From GCA-2732805 sp964516605 (GTDB taxonomy: Bacteria > Pseudomonadota > Gammaproteobacteria > Coxiellales > Coxiellaceae), in assembly GCA_964516605.1 (NCBI GenBank), contig CAZFAA010000092.1:1-6092 (forward strand): a stretch of DNA of 6,092 nt, written 5' to 3'. A model generated the notes under the pieces. The model saw only the letters and a list, made by a program, of their open reading frames with translations, searched no databases and was not told the DNA's origin. The translations under genes and the position numbers were made by a program. How positions within the stretch are numbered: position 1 is the first letter of the stretch; each line of letters starts with the position of its first letter. Of the stretch, positions 5,532 to 6,092 are shown piece by piece.

Positions 5532-5978
5532 ATGTACATTGTGTCACGTGATTTACGTACATTTTCAGCAGCTCACCGCTTAAATAAAGGTTATCAAGGC
5601 AAGTGTCAGTATTTACATGGCCACAGTTATAATGCATGCGTTACGCTTGCTGCTAAGGGCTTAAATGAATATGACTTTGTAATGGATTTTGGTGATATTA
5701 AGCTATTGTTTGATGAGTGGGTGCAGAAGCATTGGGATCATGTAACCTTAGTCAGTGAGCAAGATGTGACGTTAATTGAGTTTTTAAAAAGCGAAGCACA
5801 GGATTATTTTGTCATCCCGGGTGGATGCAATACGAGTACTGAAGTGTTAGCTGAATTTTTATTTAAACAATTTAATGCTATTTTAGCGCAGCAAGTTTAC
5901 GCTCATCACGTTAAGTTGATTGCAGTACGTGTTTGTGAATCCGATTTTAGTCATGCGGAATATCGAGTTGCTTTTTAA
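5532..5978 (+). CDS. queD: 6-carboxy-5,6,7,8-tetrahydropterin synthase (QueD/PTPS family)
   Basis: This 148-aa protein belongs to the 6-pyruvoyl tetrahydropterin synthase/QueD family. QueD converts dihydroneopterin triphosphate to 6-carboxytetrahydropterin, the second step toward preQ0 and the tRNA base queuosine, in the cytoplasm. The zinc ligands are His15 (in FSAAHRL, 11-17), His29 and His31 (in LHGHSY, 28-33). The proposed nucleophile is Cys25. Also visible are MDFGDIK at 51-57, the catalytic Asp69-His70 pair in WDHVTL, a TSTEVLAEF segment at 101-109 that binds substrate in relatives, and Glu136 in VCESDFSHAEY. It is longer than E. coli QueD (about 121 aa), with extra residues around 75-98 between the DH pair and the TSTEV segment. 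The start follows a modest AGGG at 5522-5525. No other queuosine gene is in the window. A related role (pterin synthesis, as in PTPS-III or eukaryote-type PTPS) is possible, but QueD is likelier in this lineage. Confidence 0.88.
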   Translation: MYIVSRDLRTFSAAHRLNKGYQGKCQYLHGHSYNACVTLAAKGLNEYDFVMDFGDIKLLFDEWVQKHWDHVTLVSEQDVTLIEFLKSEAQDYFVIPGGCNTSTEVLAEFLFKQFNAILAQQVYAHHVKLIAVRVCESDFSHAEYRVAF

Positions 5979-5984
5979 GTCCTG

Positions 5985-6003
5985 AATTGACTATTCAATT
6001 TTA
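5985..6003 (+). terminator. Weak hairpin after queD
   Basis: AATTGA (5985-5990) pairs with TCAATT (5995-6000) around CTAT, followed by TTTA-like sequence, seven bases after the queD stop. The stem is short and AT-rich, so it would be a poor terminator, and the same bases overlap the likely promoter of the downstream tRNA gene. Confidence 0.25.
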
Positions 6004-6022
6004 GAAATAACAATGCTATTAT
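5994..6022 (+). promoter_or_regulatory. Probable tRNA-Ser promoter with GC-rich discriminator
   Basis: TATTAT at 6017-6022 matches five of six bases of the -10 consensus, with a weak -35 TTCAAT (5994-5999) at 17-bp spacing. The bases after it, GCCGAGCC (6023-6030), form a GC-rich discriminator typical of stable-RNA promoters under stringent control. A TTGACT at 5987-5992 is a better -35 but is 24 bp from this -10. Confidence 0.45.
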
Positions 6023-6038
6023 GCCGAGCCTCTATATT

Positions 6039-6092
6039 GGAGAGATGGCCGAGCGGCTGAAGGCGCTCCCCTGCTAAGGGAGTATGGGGCCA
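6039..6092 (+). tRNA. tRNA-Ser (anticodon GCU), 5' part, cut by window edge
   Basis: The sequence starts with the acceptor strand GGAGAGA (6039-6045), then T8-G9 and the class II D-arm GCCGAG...AGGC. The anticodon stem is CTCCC (6066-6070) with GGGAG (6078-6082), and the 7-base loop CTGCTAA places the anticodon GCT at 6073-6075, reading AGC and AGU serine codons. The long variable arm begins at 6083 and the window ends inside it, so the T-arm and acceptor 3' strand are not visible. It closely resembles E. coli serV, the tRNA that follows csrA there. Confidence 0.95.

Noticed and set aside
5293..5637. A 114-codon open frame on the minus strand
   Set aside because: It spans the starts of both the chitinase and queD and the promoter region between them. 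It lacks family motifs, whereas the overlapping genes are clear.

Overview
The window is a chromosomal stretch of a gammaproteobacterium with moderately AT-rich DNA. The evidence is the RecA, CsrA and RecX sequences and the gene order pncC - recA - recX - csrA - tRNA-Ser(GCU). That order follows the well-known Escherichia coli type order pncC(ygaD)-recA-recX-alaS-csrA-serV. A member of the Legionellales/Coxiella-like lineages would fit the base composition and protein style, but the sequence alone does not prove this.

Layout, left to right: pncC, an NMN amidohydrolase of the CinA C-terminal family, on + (105-611); asnB, glutamine-hydrolysing asparagine synthase, on - (584-2338), whose 3' end overlaps pncC by 28 bp; a 133-bp divergent intergenic region with a near-perfect inverted repeat just before the recA ribosome binding site; recA (2472-3521) and recX (3523-3945) on +, one base apart; a 285-bp non-coding stretch where alaS normally sits; csrA on + (4231-4416) with a strong intrinsic terminator; a secreted single-domain GH19 chitinase on - (4488-5351); a 180-bp divergent promoter region; queD (6-carboxytetrahydropterin synthase) on + (5532-5978); and the first 54 bases of tRNA-Ser(GCU) from 6039 to the right edge.

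Functionally this is mostly a housekeeping neighbourhood: DNA recombination and its modulator (RecA/RecX), post-transcriptional global regulation (CsrA), NAD salvage (PncC), asparagine synthesis (AsnB), queuosine tRNA modification (QueD) and a tRNA. The secreted chitinase is the accessory gene. Compared with the E. coli type order, three changes are visible: asnB lies between pncC and recA, alaS is missing between recX and csrA, and the chitinase plus queD lie between csrA and tRNA-Ser.

I found no CRISPR array, insertion sequence, prophage gene, toxin-antitoxin pair or defence system, and nothing that amounts to an undescribed system. The best leads are non-coding: the inverted repeat in front of recA where no canonical LexA box is seen, and a set of mutually exclusive hairpins in the recX-csrA gap.
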